Positions 1 to 13,100 of a stretch of DNA of 64,000 nucleotides are shown in pieces. Made by a program: the position numbers and the translations under genes. The notes beneath the pieces are model-generated. The model made no database searches, was not told the origin of the DNA, and saw only the letters and a list, made by a program, of their open reading frames with translations. Every line of letters begins with the position of its first letter. The stretch's first letter is position 1. The stretch comes from Oscarella lobularis (Eukaryota; Porifera; Homoscleromorpha; Homosclerophorida; Oscarellidae), in NCBI RefSeq assembly GCF_947507565.1, contig NC_089194.1, forward strand, positions 1,612,001 through 1,676,000, given 5' to 3'.

Positions 1-2419
<2,419 letters not shown>

Positions 2420-2970
2420 TGAATTATTTAAATTAATTAGATGTATCACGAAGTAGATTCCCCTTTCTGTGGCTAGTCTACGTGCAATTTTTCCTATGAG
2501 AAAAAATTCCAGTACACGTGTCACTTCCCTTGCGGATGTTTGTTACGTTACATGCAGTGCGCGTCCTGTCACGTGTTCAGCGTTGGGGATGGAGTGCGTG
2601 GAGTGCGTAGGGGAGAAGCGGAGCTCGCATTCGCTCTGCCGTGGAAATGCAGAGCCGCTTTGTCGGACAAGAACAGGCGACATCTCGTGGATGCCTGTGA
2701 AGGCGAGCATCGTCGCTTGGTTCACACGATTTTTCCTGTTCTATTGTTTTGCTTAGCGTCTATTCGTCGTTTTATTCGTCGTTTTGTCTTGTCAGACAGC
2801 AACCTCCGAGGCATCGATCACTTGCGGTAAGATTTTATTATCGACAAGGGCGGTGGTGTACTTCCAACAATACTGCGTGTCGTGCGTGTGTGCCCTTTAC
2901 CCCCCGCATATTTGCCCTTCTAGGGCTTTTCGCGGTTTTCCGTAAACTAAGTTACGGCATAGGTATCCAG
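2420..2970 (+). other. Intergenic gap with a possible first exon of the next receptor gene
   Basis: No recognised domain. A reading frame open from 2540 runs to a good donor (gtaag at 2827) and joins in phase to the Ig exon starting at 2971. It includes a hydrophobic stretch near 2720-2765 (IFPVLLFCLAS) that could be a signal sequence. A second overlapping frame (2469-2756) also ends in a hydrophobic run. I cannot decide which, if either, is the leader exon. Confidence 0.3.
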
Positions 2971-5900
2971 GAAGGAAGTGAGCCCCCCTCCCACGAGACG
3001 GTCACTTTTTAAGAAACACAAAGCGCGCGTCACCTTATCAAGTTCCGTTACTTTAGAAAACGACGTCACAGTCGGAACGAAACAGCTGACTGTTTATCAA
3101 GAAGAAGGCAAAGGGATAACGTTCCATCCGGATCCAAAAGTAGCACACAACGCTCTCTATTGGATGTATCGCGAAAATGGAAGTGTCATCGATCGTGCTG
3201 TTCCGGGAACTTTTTCTCCGTCCGAATTCTCTAATTTGGAGGGAATTGGTGAATTGAACTTGATATTATCCGCTATGAATCGCACCATGGACGGGTCTGT
3301 CATCAACGTCGTCGACGAGAATGACAAATTCGCAAAATTCAATGTGACTCTTCGTCTTGGACGTACGCACGCACGTGACTCGTACCCTTGTTCAATTTGA
3401 AATTCGAATATCTTTAGATGTTCCTAAAATTATAATGAAGGAAATGACTCTCGACGTTGGCAAGACGATGACGAGTTTTGTCCTTAAAATTAAAGCCAAT
3501 CCTCCTCCTCCTCCTTCATCAAGCAACGAGAATTCGTTTCGTGTGTTTAGAGGAAATGGTACGTCCGGGACGCTCGTCAATCGCGCGAAATTTCGTTTCA
3601 ACGAGACCCATCTAACCGTCGGCGGTCTCTCGCTCTCGGAATCCGGCTATTATACCCTTCAAGTGAGCAACTGCTTCGGAAACGGCAGCACGAGTGTAAG
3701 AATCCGAGTTAAAGGTACAATTAGTTTAATTAAAATCGTGAACCGAAACATTTTGCTGTTTTAGATCCGGCAGTCATGATCAAACCTTCTAAATCGATTC
3801 AGTTCATTCAAGTCAAATGCGAGAAGAGTCTCGTGCTTTCTTGCTCCGCAAAGGGCTACCCCAAGCCAGAAATTCAATGGTCCAATACGCAATTGGTGCC
3901 TCGGGTTTCACAGATTGAAGACGACGGTCTGCGCATTACCGTTCAATCGAACTTGACCGTTATAAAAATTCAAAGGAGTGGCGATCTCCTAAACTACACG
4001 TGCGGTGTCGGTAACAAAACGAGTCGGAGTTTTCTTCTAAACGTCACCTGTAAGATCATTAGAGTTTGAGCTACTGTACTTTCAGTGAATCGTAGGTTCA
4101 CCCGATAAGTGTGGGCTCGATATCCAAAGCGTTTCGAATAATTCAATTCAGGCCAAAATTCTCCCTCCGCCAATTGACGGCGGAAGTCCTATATCCTACT
4201 ACGCGGTGACTATCGCGATGAGCAACTCGAATGCGTCCACTAGCACGCTGCAGGAATATAATAGAACGAACGACGATACAGCAATTGTTTTTAAGAATCT
4301 TGTCGCTGGAACTTCATACAATTTATCGTGCGCCGCCTACAATAGTCTCGGTAGAGGCCCTGTAAATTATACGGTTATCGATACCAAAGGTAAGAAAGGA
4401 GCCGTTCGCTCTCATGCAGCGAGATCTAACTTGTATTGAAATATTATAGATGTTCCAAAGCAGGCGTCTATTCAAACGGAAACGACGTTACTCTGCAGCA
4501 AAAAAGCGACACTTTCGTACGAAGTCGACGAAACAGCTGATCGCTACGAGATCGCCTATGGCCCCTCTTTGGAGTTCAGCAACTCCAAAGTGTCTATGAC
4601 GACTAACGTCACTATAACTATAGACGAACTTGAGGCGAACACAAAATATAGCTGGAAAGTCAGAGCGGGAAATGAATACGGTTGGGGGGAGTATTCGAAG
4701 AACCGCACATTTACAACCCATTGCTCGACACTGGGTATAGAAATGAGACTATATTGTATGTATTCCATCATCCGCGTTGTTTTTCTGTATACTACTAGCT
4801 CCAGGACCGGTGGGAGGTTCGACGAATTCGGCCGACAGTCAAAATGTTATTATAGCGGTCTCCGTTTCTTCTGGAGTAGCAGTGATTGGTCTCGTCATTG
4901 TCATGATAACTTGTTTCGCTCGGAGAAAGCGTCAAGCGCGAGAGATGTTAGATAAATTACTTTGCATGCAATCAATTTACGACATTTCTTTAGGCAAATA
5001 TCTATTCGCGTGAAAAAAAGACAAGTTGTCGGTAAATTCCAGATTTCATTAATTAATTAAGATCGCTTGATATTAGTGAATTTTTCAGCTAACAAATGGA
5101 GGAGAGAAATGGTGAGTCAATCCGGCATAGGAATGAACTTCGTCATCGACGCAAAACAAATCCAATTAGGTCAACTCATAGGCGAGGGTCAGCAGCTTCA
5201 AAAAAAACAACGTAGATAGTATGTAGTATATTTTCTATAGGAGCGTTTGGATGCGTTTTCGAAGGCACGGCATTGGGAATCAGATCCCAACCGGTCAAAG
5301 TCGCAATCAAAGCAGGAAGAGGTCCGAGTCTTTAATTAATTAATTAATTAATCAAACGAATTTAATTTTGTCTTAGCTTCTTCCAGTGAAGCCGAGAACG
5401 ATTTGAACGATCTCCTGTGCGAGTGCAGTCTCATGAAAACGTTTCATCATCCCAACGTTCTTCATTTGCTCGGCGTCTGTCTCAACTACGATCCGGAAAA
5501 CTTTGGTCCTCTCATCGTCGTACCGTTCATGGATCACGGCGACGTGAAGCAGTACGTGACGCGACGTCGTCTCGAATCGGGCGACTATTCGGACATGAAG
5601 AATACTCCGGTTATATAAGTGACGAACAACTTGCATATGGGAAAATATTTTTTGTCTTTTCTAGGTTCCTGAAGTCTTATCATTGTCGTTTTTGCTGCGC
5701 GTGTGTCTTCAGATTGCAGCGGGAATGTCGTATCTGACGACGAAGAATGTGATACATAGGGATCTAGCCGCTCGAAATTGCATGTGAGTGCTGTATATAG
5801 TTAGAAAATCGTCAAAATTTCGAGATTTTTTGCACGTGCAGGCTGAACAAGAAACTCGTTGTCAAGGTAGCCGATTTCGGGCTATCTCGAAGCGTCAATC

Positions 5901-6550
5901 CTTCGTCCTACTACAGAGTCAAGTCGTCGAAGAAGTTGCCTATAAAATGGCTTGCACCTGAATGCCTGACAGATCGCAAATTCACCCACCAATCGGATGT
6001 GGTATACCGTAGTTGACTTGCAGTAGAATTCTCTCTCGACGTATATTCTTAGTGGGCATTTGGTATTACCGCGTGGGAGGTTTTTACCTTGGGTATTGAT
6101 CCCTATCCTGGAGTGCAGAATCACGAGGTATTAGGGCTCGTACAACGAGGACTTCGCTTGGAGAAACCGAAAAATGCTCCAGACGCGATGTACATATACG
6201 GAAAATATTGGGCGTAGGGAGTAATAAATTAGTTCATTTTTATATTCAGATATGAAATTTTAAAGACGTGCTGGAATCTCGATCCTCACAAGCGTCCCAA
6301 ATTCGATGAGTTGTATCGACGAATGGAGGCCGTCGCCGCGGAACTGATTGGCTATCAGGAATTTGAAAACGAAGATGAAAAAATTGCCGGCGACGAAAGT
6401 CCTGAAGAGTACTTCGGCTCCGACGACAGCATGTCCGGTGACGATGACGTCTCATCCGAGTCGAAACTTGAAGAAGTCTTCTCAAGTTTTCGGAGCGCAG
6501 ACTCGCGATATTCAAAGACTCCACTTGCGCTGAGCGAGTCAATGGTGTAG
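2971..6550 (+). CDS. Axl/Tyro3/Mer-like receptor tyrosine kinase, tandem paralogue
   Basis: Second receptor kinase, head-to-tail with the first. Predicted exons: 2971-3362, 3418-3714, 3765-4049, 4096-4389, 4450-4734, 4799-4946, 4994-5031, 5089-5187, 5241-5321, 5377-5609, 5665-5783, 5842-6001, 6053-6189, 6250-6550; about 955 codons after a possible leader exon. Order: Ig-like modules (the third has the C...W...YTC pattern), two fibronectin III domains (4096-4734), a transmembrane helix (about 4845-4910), a basic stop-transfer segment and a tyrosine kinase. Kinase motifs: [32 protein letters not shown]. Kinase exons of 38, 81, 160 and 137 nt equal those of the upstream gene, and others differ by multiples of 3. 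The donor at 4947 (gttaga) is weak. The acidic Ser/Asp tail follows the kinase. Start codon uncertain. Confidence 0.87.
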
Positions 6551-7153
6551 ATAGAAACGCTTGATTTTTTTTCCGTGTTTGTTTTCTGTTTGTCAATGAC
6601 GTAGTACAGTAGTAGCGATCCCTGATGTATGACGTAGACGGAAGAAACGCATGCGTCATTGCGTCACTCGCAGAGTGGCTCTCCTCTTCTGCTTCGGCGA
6701 TGTCGTTTCAGAAGGTTCCGCGTCTTTCGACGCCGCCCCAGGCGTTCGGCGCAACGAGGAAAACGACAGATAGGCAGTCGAACGTTCAAGAATCGAGGCA
6801 AGTGGGCGCAAATCGCGACGCGACGCAACGCGACGCGTCAACGCGTCAATAGTAACCCTTTCTCCACGCGAAAGTCTACGATTTAGGCAGCGTTTTCAGC
6901 CTCAGTACCGTAGTACAAGCGAGAGACACTAAAAGACATTATAGTGCCACGACATCGATGCCGTAACCATGACCACATCCTGAATGGGGAGAGAGAGACC
7001 CAGTGTAGCTGAGACAAAGAGACAGGGGTACTTTTGATACACCTGACCTAACAAATGCCCATGTGCCATCACATATACATACATATCTAAAAGTAGAACA
7101 AACTGGAATTATCCGGACAGATGATTGAAAACCATAAGACCCTCTCCCACTAG
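6551..7153. other. Intergenic, possibly bHLH-PAS 5' region
   Basis: No recognised protein. It contains direct repeats of ACGCGTCA near 6820-6850 and a short ORF from 6700 that could be a leader exon but does not join the bHLH exon in phase. Nothing here can be assigned with confidence. Confidence 0.3.
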
Positions 7154-9832
7154 TGAAAGCATTTTATGACGTCATATATACTCCTTCCCCTTACGGTGGT
7201 GATTCTAGGCGCACGAAATCGCGTATGAAAGCGCAGGAGAAGCGCGAACGCTACGCTACGGTGATGAAAGAGCTCACCGATCTCCTTCCCTTCGAAGAGA
7301 GTCTCAAAGCGTCGTTCGACAAGACGACCGTTTTGCGTCTCGCCGTCAGTTATTTGAAGGCGAAAGATCATTTCGGGGGCGGAAACGGGTCGAAATCCAA
7401 ACGCGCTTCGACGTCACGTCGAGTCGTGAAAAAATCGGATTTAGAATCACTCATTATGCCGGTTGGTATGGGGAACAGCGGATTTCATTTTTTAATTAAT
7501 TGTAATTTTTTATTAAGGCTGTAGACGGATTTCTCTGCGTGACGACTATGGAAGGCGTTGTGACGTACGTGTCTCAGAACGTGAATAATTATCTGGGACT
7601 TTATCAGGTAAGAGCCCTTTGCAAATCAGTTTTCTCCTGCCTAGAGTCTCTTCTTTCTAAGCATGATATGATTGGAAGGAGTATTCTCGACTATGTTCAC
7701 AAGGAGGACTTGGGAGAAGTCAAGGAAACGCTTCTCATGAACGGGATCGCTGATCCGGAGTCGAAATACTCGTTCTTCTGCCGGATTAAGTGCACGGTCA
7801 ACAAGATGCCGTGTGGCGTGTCAAAGAGCCCTGGATACAAGGTACGAAATCCGTAAACAACTTTCACTCGTTCTGGAGCTGTGAAAGTTGAACTTTGTAC
7901 TGCAATTTGCAATGAGCCTACATATTTATGAGTGATCCCTATGGCCACAGGTGTACTTGTGATCCCACCAGTGAGTAATTTTCTGTATAAAATTACTCAT
8001 GGACCCTGTGAGAAATTTTTTGTGGGATTATTTCTGGTAACATTACTCATGAACCCTGTGAGTAATTTTTTATGGGATTATTTCTATTAAAATTACTCAT
8101 GGACCCTGTGAGAAATTTTCTATGATAACAGAGAAATTGCGCGTTTTTTTTTTGTTTGGCAGTTTTCTGTCTCTTCTTCACGTCTTTGTCGTCCTCTTTG
8201 AGTATTTATTTTGTATTGCACTCTATTAGGTGATTCATTGCTCGGGTCGAGTCGTCTTGAGTCGCGGCCGCTCTCAACGTCCCTCCTTCGTCTCGATGAT
8301 GTGCCCAGCGACGCCGACGACAATCGTCGAAGTGCGAATGAAACCCGGCGTATTTACTACGTACAACACAATGCATTTGCAATTCATGAAAGTTCACATG
8401 AACGACACGTAAGGGAGGGGAAAAGAAAAAAAGATTAATTATATATGTAATTGCGCAGCGTGAGATCTCTCTTCGGCTACATGCCCAATGATCTCGTCGG
8501 TCGCTCCATGTTCGAATTTCACCACGTTGGAGATCTACCCATGTGTCAGAAATGTCACACGGAACGTAGGACGACGCCTAGAGCTCCTTATCTTAACCTT
8601 AACAGGCACCTTTTTCTCTTAGTGCTTGCTAAGGGCGAAGGCGTCAGCGGCTACTATCGCTTCCTACGTCACGACGGCAGATGGGTTTGGATGCAGTCTC
8701 GCGCCGCAATAGTTTTCGACAGCAAAACGGCCAAAGCCAATTGCATTGTCATAACGAACTACGTCATCAGGTACGGTACCCTAAAAGAATCCTTGGGCGT
8801 ATAGGAAAGGTAGAGGACCCCCAGCGCCAGTCAATTGCAAGTAGAGGACTCCCAGCGCTAGTCAACTGTAAACCCCAGCTATATAGACAAGTAGAGGGCT
8901 CTGAGCGCCAGTCAATTGGTAGAATTGACAAATATTGGACTTAATTTGTCTTGAGAGGTCAGTTTACGAGGAGGTAAATGCCAGTTTACTTAGAAATGCA
9001 AAGACCAGTTTACGAGGTAGAGGCCAGAAAGCCCAGCTGTATAGAAAAGTAACTTATCTGTAGAGGACCCCCCACTCAATTGGTACAGAAATATATAGAG
9101 AAGTAGAGGACTCTCAACCCCACTCAATTGTACTATTAAATTAAATCTCTAAGTGAGTCTGAAGCTCGTCGTCAGCTCACATTGGACGGAATCGATCCCG
9201 ATAATCCGCCGTTTCCCGAATTCGCGCCGCCCGACGTTTCTTATCCCAAAGAGCCGCCGCTCGATTCACCGGCACCGTCAACGGCGGCGCCTTCGCTTGC
9301 CGCCAATAGCCCCGCGGCGTCGACGATCATGCCAATGAGCGACGAAAGCGTCGTCGTCGTTCGAAAATCGAGCGACTGTTCGGAGAATTCCGCGGATTTT
9401 CCGCCGCACACCGATTCGGGCGTCGAGAGTCGCGACGAGACGCCGGAGAAGGAGACGACGTCGTCGAATGAGATTCAGAAGCCAATGGAATCGCAGATGA
9501 TGACGTTTTCGATGATGAAACCGCCGCAGTCGAACGTCGCTTCGGATTTCTTCGCCGCTAATCCCGCTCTACAGGCAATGATGATGGGGGGTGGCGGCGG
9601 CGGCGGCGGACAGCAGATGACGCAGTATGAGCACGAGAATATGCTCGAAGATCTTCAAGAGTTTATTGCAAACGAATTGGGACCTCTTGGAGCTCAGGTA
9701 AGAGGTTCTATTTATTAATTATATTAATCTCGTACATGTATGCATGTATATTAGAGGGTTGCTCCTTGGGCTGTTATTGACGATGATCCGACTGGAGCAC
9801 CGTCATCTGTCTTCTCTTTTCAGCCTTCTTAG
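7154..9832 (+). CDS. Class I bHLH-PAS transcription factor (HIF/SIM/NPAS-type), 5' end unresolved
   Basis: DNA-binding factor of the group that dimerises with ARNT and answers developmental or environmental cues. Predicted exons: 7154-7461, 7518-7607, 7662-7841, 8230-8408, 8459-8565, 8623-8770, 9154-9697, 9755-9832; 543 codons after a split first codon. The basic helix-loop-helix lies at 7213-7350 (LLPFEESLKASFDKTTVLRL). PAS-A follows (NVNNYLGLY, then CRIKCTV and GYKVIHCSG). PAS-B is at 8459-8770 (SLFGYMPNDLVGRSMFEF, GYYRFLRHDGRWVWMQS). The C-terminal half is Pro/Ser-rich with Gly- and Met-rich runs and an acidic end; no HIF-type LxxLAPYIP degradation motif is seen. GYKVIHCSG resembles SIM, while the bHLH resembles AHR/HIF, so I do not name the subfamily. 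The exon follows a plausible acceptor (ccactag), so the start codon should be in an upstream exon. Confidence 0.82.
7990..8120. repeat. 50-bp tandem repeat with dyad in a bHLH-PAS intron
   Basis: Three starts of the same motif at 7993, 8043 and 8093 give a 50-bp period. Units carry ATTACTCA, then about 9 nt, then TGAGTAAT (8-bp inverted arms, perfect in the middle copy pair). The repeat sits inside the 388-nt intron 7842-8229, one of only two long introns in this gene. Confidence 0.75.
8800..9130. repeat. Degenerate short repeats in a bHLH-PAS intron
   Basis: The 383-nt intron 8771-9153 is largely made of imperfect copies of 'agtagaggactc', 'agcgccagtcaattg' and 'cagtttacgagg'. Spacing is irregular. 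No coding signal. Confidence 0.55.
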
Positions 9833-9835
9833 AGA

Positions 9836-9860
9836 CCCCCCCCCCCCCCCCCCCCCCCCC
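9836..9860 (+). repeat. C25 homopolymer just after the bHLH-PAS stop codon
   Basis: An uninterrupted run of 25 C begins four bases after the TAG at 9830-9832, in the presumed 3' UTR. A run this long is also a common sequencing or assembly weak point, so its exact length is uncertain. Confidence 0.8.
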
Positions 9861-10196
9861 ACGTTTTCTTCTTTTTTGTGTGTGTCTAGAATTCTAGATT
9901 AAATTTTATATAGACTTTGAGATGAATATCATTCCGCTTTATGAGATTTTTTTCGTTAATTATCGACGAGTTAGCGTCCTCGCTGTGCTTGTGATTCTTT
10001 TGTTCTGTGTCGTTCTTGTTTATTTATTTGTTCATGGAGGTGTTCCTCAAGGCGTTCGTGCACGTCCTACACTCCCAGTTACTGTAGGAGATCACATGTG
10101 ACATGTGGGAGAGAGTGTGGGAGAGTCTCTTCGTAGCGCACGCTCGTCTCGCGAGTAACTGATCAACATTCGACGATCGTTTCCTTTCCTTTCCTT
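9861..10196. other. Intergenic region between bHLH-PAS and PLC beta
   Basis: AT-rich downstream sequence, then GC-rich sequence with overlapping short inverted motifs around 10090-10115 (CACATGTGACATGTG). It presumably holds the 3' UTR of the upstream gene and the promoter/5' UTR of PLC beta. No ORF of note. Confidence 0.4.
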
Positions 10197-13100
10197 ATGG
10201 CCGGCGCCGGCTCACGAACCGTCAAACTTGCCGTCGTAAAGCCCACGTCACTTCTGCTAGAAGAGACGATCTTCAAACGCTGGGACGAAGTGAGTTCGCG
10301 CGAGAAAATCGCGAAAACGAGTCTTAGGAGCTTTCTCTCGCGCTAGGAAGTGGCGCCGCACGACTGCACGCTGCGCGTCGACGAAGCCGGACTCGTGCTA
10401 CGCATTCTTCCAGCGGGAAAGGTAAATTCCACGCCAATAACCGCATCCGGGTCTCAAGCCTCCCGTTCGAAAAAGGAAAGCACCTATCTCGATTTATGTC
10501 ACGTGAGCGACGTTCGCTTGGGCTCCCAAGCGAAGCATCCCAAAGTGAGAGAAGAAAAAATTCTCAAAAAAATGTCACTTAGCGCGCTTTAGGACGCGAA
10601 AATTCGCGACGCTTTGGGACAAGATGCCGACGTCGAATCCCGGATGATTTCCATCGCCTACGGCATCAACGTCGTCGACGTCAATTTTTGCAATCTCGTC
10701 GCGTCGTCGAGTGATTTGGCGGTCACGTGGTCGCGCGATTTATCGTTATTGACTCATAATCTCGTCGCCAATAACGGCAACGTGATTTCAATATTGAGAA
10801 AATCGTAAGCGTTGAATTGCTAATAATTAATTAATTGATCGATATTCTTTAGGTACGCCAAATTGTGTTTTATTGCCGATGCCAATGGAAGTATTACCAA
10901 TAAAAGGTCCTACTCTGTGACGTCAATAAATAAATAAATAAATAGATTTCCTTTTATAGCTTGATGTCTTTCTTTTCTCCGCCGAGCAAGGATGATAAGG
11001 TGAGACTCAAAGTGGCTATGGAGGCGATGGGCTTGTTGCAAAAGGTTGGTAGCAATTTTAAGAATAGATACGTTCTTTGATTAGTTTTCTTCAGGAGGCT
11101 TTTTTTCTGAGTCAATTCCCGTTCGATAAATTCCTTCAACTCTACATGAAATACGTGGGAAAATTGGACAAAGAAAAACTCTTTTCTTCAATGTAAATAA
11201 ATAATAATTAGATATACGATTTTTTGTCAATGAATTCATCATGTAGAAATGGAGGAAAGAAGCCTTTTATCACGCTCGCTCAACTGAAGACGTTTCTCAA
11301 CAAAGTCTCATATAGAAGCACCGTGTGATTTAATTAATTAATTAATTAATTTTTATTTTTTAGACTCAAAGGGATTCTCGTCTCAACGAAATTCTTCATC
11401 CGCCAATGAACGACAAGCAAGTGAGCGATCTGATATCGCGCAACGAACCAGAGGAACAGATGGCAAAAAAAGGCAGATAAATAGACAAATAAATAAATAA
11501 ATAAATATTGATAATTAATAATATTAATCTAGGTCATTTGACGTTGGTCGGCTTCGAACGTCTTCTTCTCAGCGAAGACAATCCCGTCGTGAATTTGGGA
11601 ACGCTCGATATGACGCACGACATGGATCAGCCTTTGTCTCACTATTTCATCAATAGTTCTCATAATACCTATCTAACTGGTATGTACGGGAATTTGTTTA
11701 TACTTAAAGGGGGTCTGGCCTTCTTTAGAAAGAGTCCTAGGCCTTCTCAAATTCCTTTATTAGATATTGCCTTCTTCAGAAAGAGTCTTAGGCCTTCTCG
11801 AATCCCTTGATGCCTCTGGGATCACTGATCCCTGTGATCACAATTTAAAAATTGTCCCAAGACAAATCTAAAAATTGGACCCCTCAATTTAATATTTAGG
11901 CCCTAAGAATTAAAGATTAGGCCCTCAATTTATTATTACAAGGGACTGGTCAACTGTTCTCTCCTGTAATAAATTACAGTTAAATTACAAGGGACTGGCC
12001 AACTGTTCTCACCTGTAATAAATTACAATAAAATTACAAGGGACTGACCAACTGTTCTCTCCTGTAATAAATTACAATAAAATTACAAGGGACTGACCAA
12101 CTGTTCTCTCCTGTAATAAATTACAGTTAAGAATCAAAGATTAGGCCCTCAATTTAATATTTAGGCCCTGAGAATCAAAGATTACGCCATCAATTTAATA
12201 TTTAGGCCCTAAGAATCGAAGATTAGGCTCTCAATTTAAAATTTAGTCCCTAAGAATCAAAAATTAGGCCCTCAATTTCATATTTATGCCTTTAGAATCG
12301 ATGATTAGGCCCTCAATTTAATATTTCTGCCTTCAGAATCAAAGATTAGGCCCTCAATTTAATATTTTGGCCCTAAGAATCAAAGATTAGGCCCTCAATT
12401 TAATATTTAGGCCCTAAGAATCGAAGATTAGGTCCTCAATTTAAAATTTAGGCCCTAAGAATCAAAGATTAGGCTCTCAATTTAAAATTTAGTCTCTAAG
12501 AATCAAAAATTAGGCCCTCAATTTCATATTTATGCCTTTAGAATCGATGATTAGGCCCTCAATTTAATATTTAGTCCTTTAGAATCAAAGATTAGGCCCT
12601 CAATTTAATATTTAGTCCCTAAGAATCAAAAATTACGCCCTCAATTTCATCTTTAGGCCTTTAGAATCGATGATTAGGCCCTCAATTTAATATTTAAGCC
12701 TTTAGAATCAAAGATTAGGCCCTCAATTTAAAATTTAGGCCCTAAGAATCGAAGATTAGGCCCTCAATTTCATATTTAGGCCCTAAGAATCAAATATTAG
12801 GCCCTCAATTTCATATTTAGGCCTTTAGAATCGATGATTAGGCCCTCAATTTAATATTTAGGTCCTAAGAATCGAAGATTAGGGCCTGAATTTAATATTT
12901 AGGCCCTGAGAATCAAGATTAGTCCCTCAATTTAATATTTAGGCCCTAAGAATCGAAGATTAGGCTCTCAATTTAAAATTTAGTCCCTAAGAATCAAAAA
13001 TTAGGCCCTCAATTTCATATTTATGCCTTTAGAATCGATGATTAGGCCCTCAATTTAATATTTCTGCCTTCAGAATCAAAGATTAGGCCCTCAATTTAAT

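Noticed and set aside
4569-4955. 128-codon plus ORF as an independent protein
   Set aside because: It is the second FN3 exon of the receptor kinase continued into the following intron.
6625-6886. Overlapping ORFs upstream of the bHLH-PAS gene as a separate gene
   Set aside because: Arginine-rich translations in three frames from a CG-rich stretch, no domain, and no splice into the next exon in phase.
7168-7182. TGACGTCATATATA as a CRE plus TATA promoter
   Set aside because: It lies in the open frame leading into the bHLH basic region; starting transcription here would remove part of that region. An acceptor-like site just before it favours an exon.
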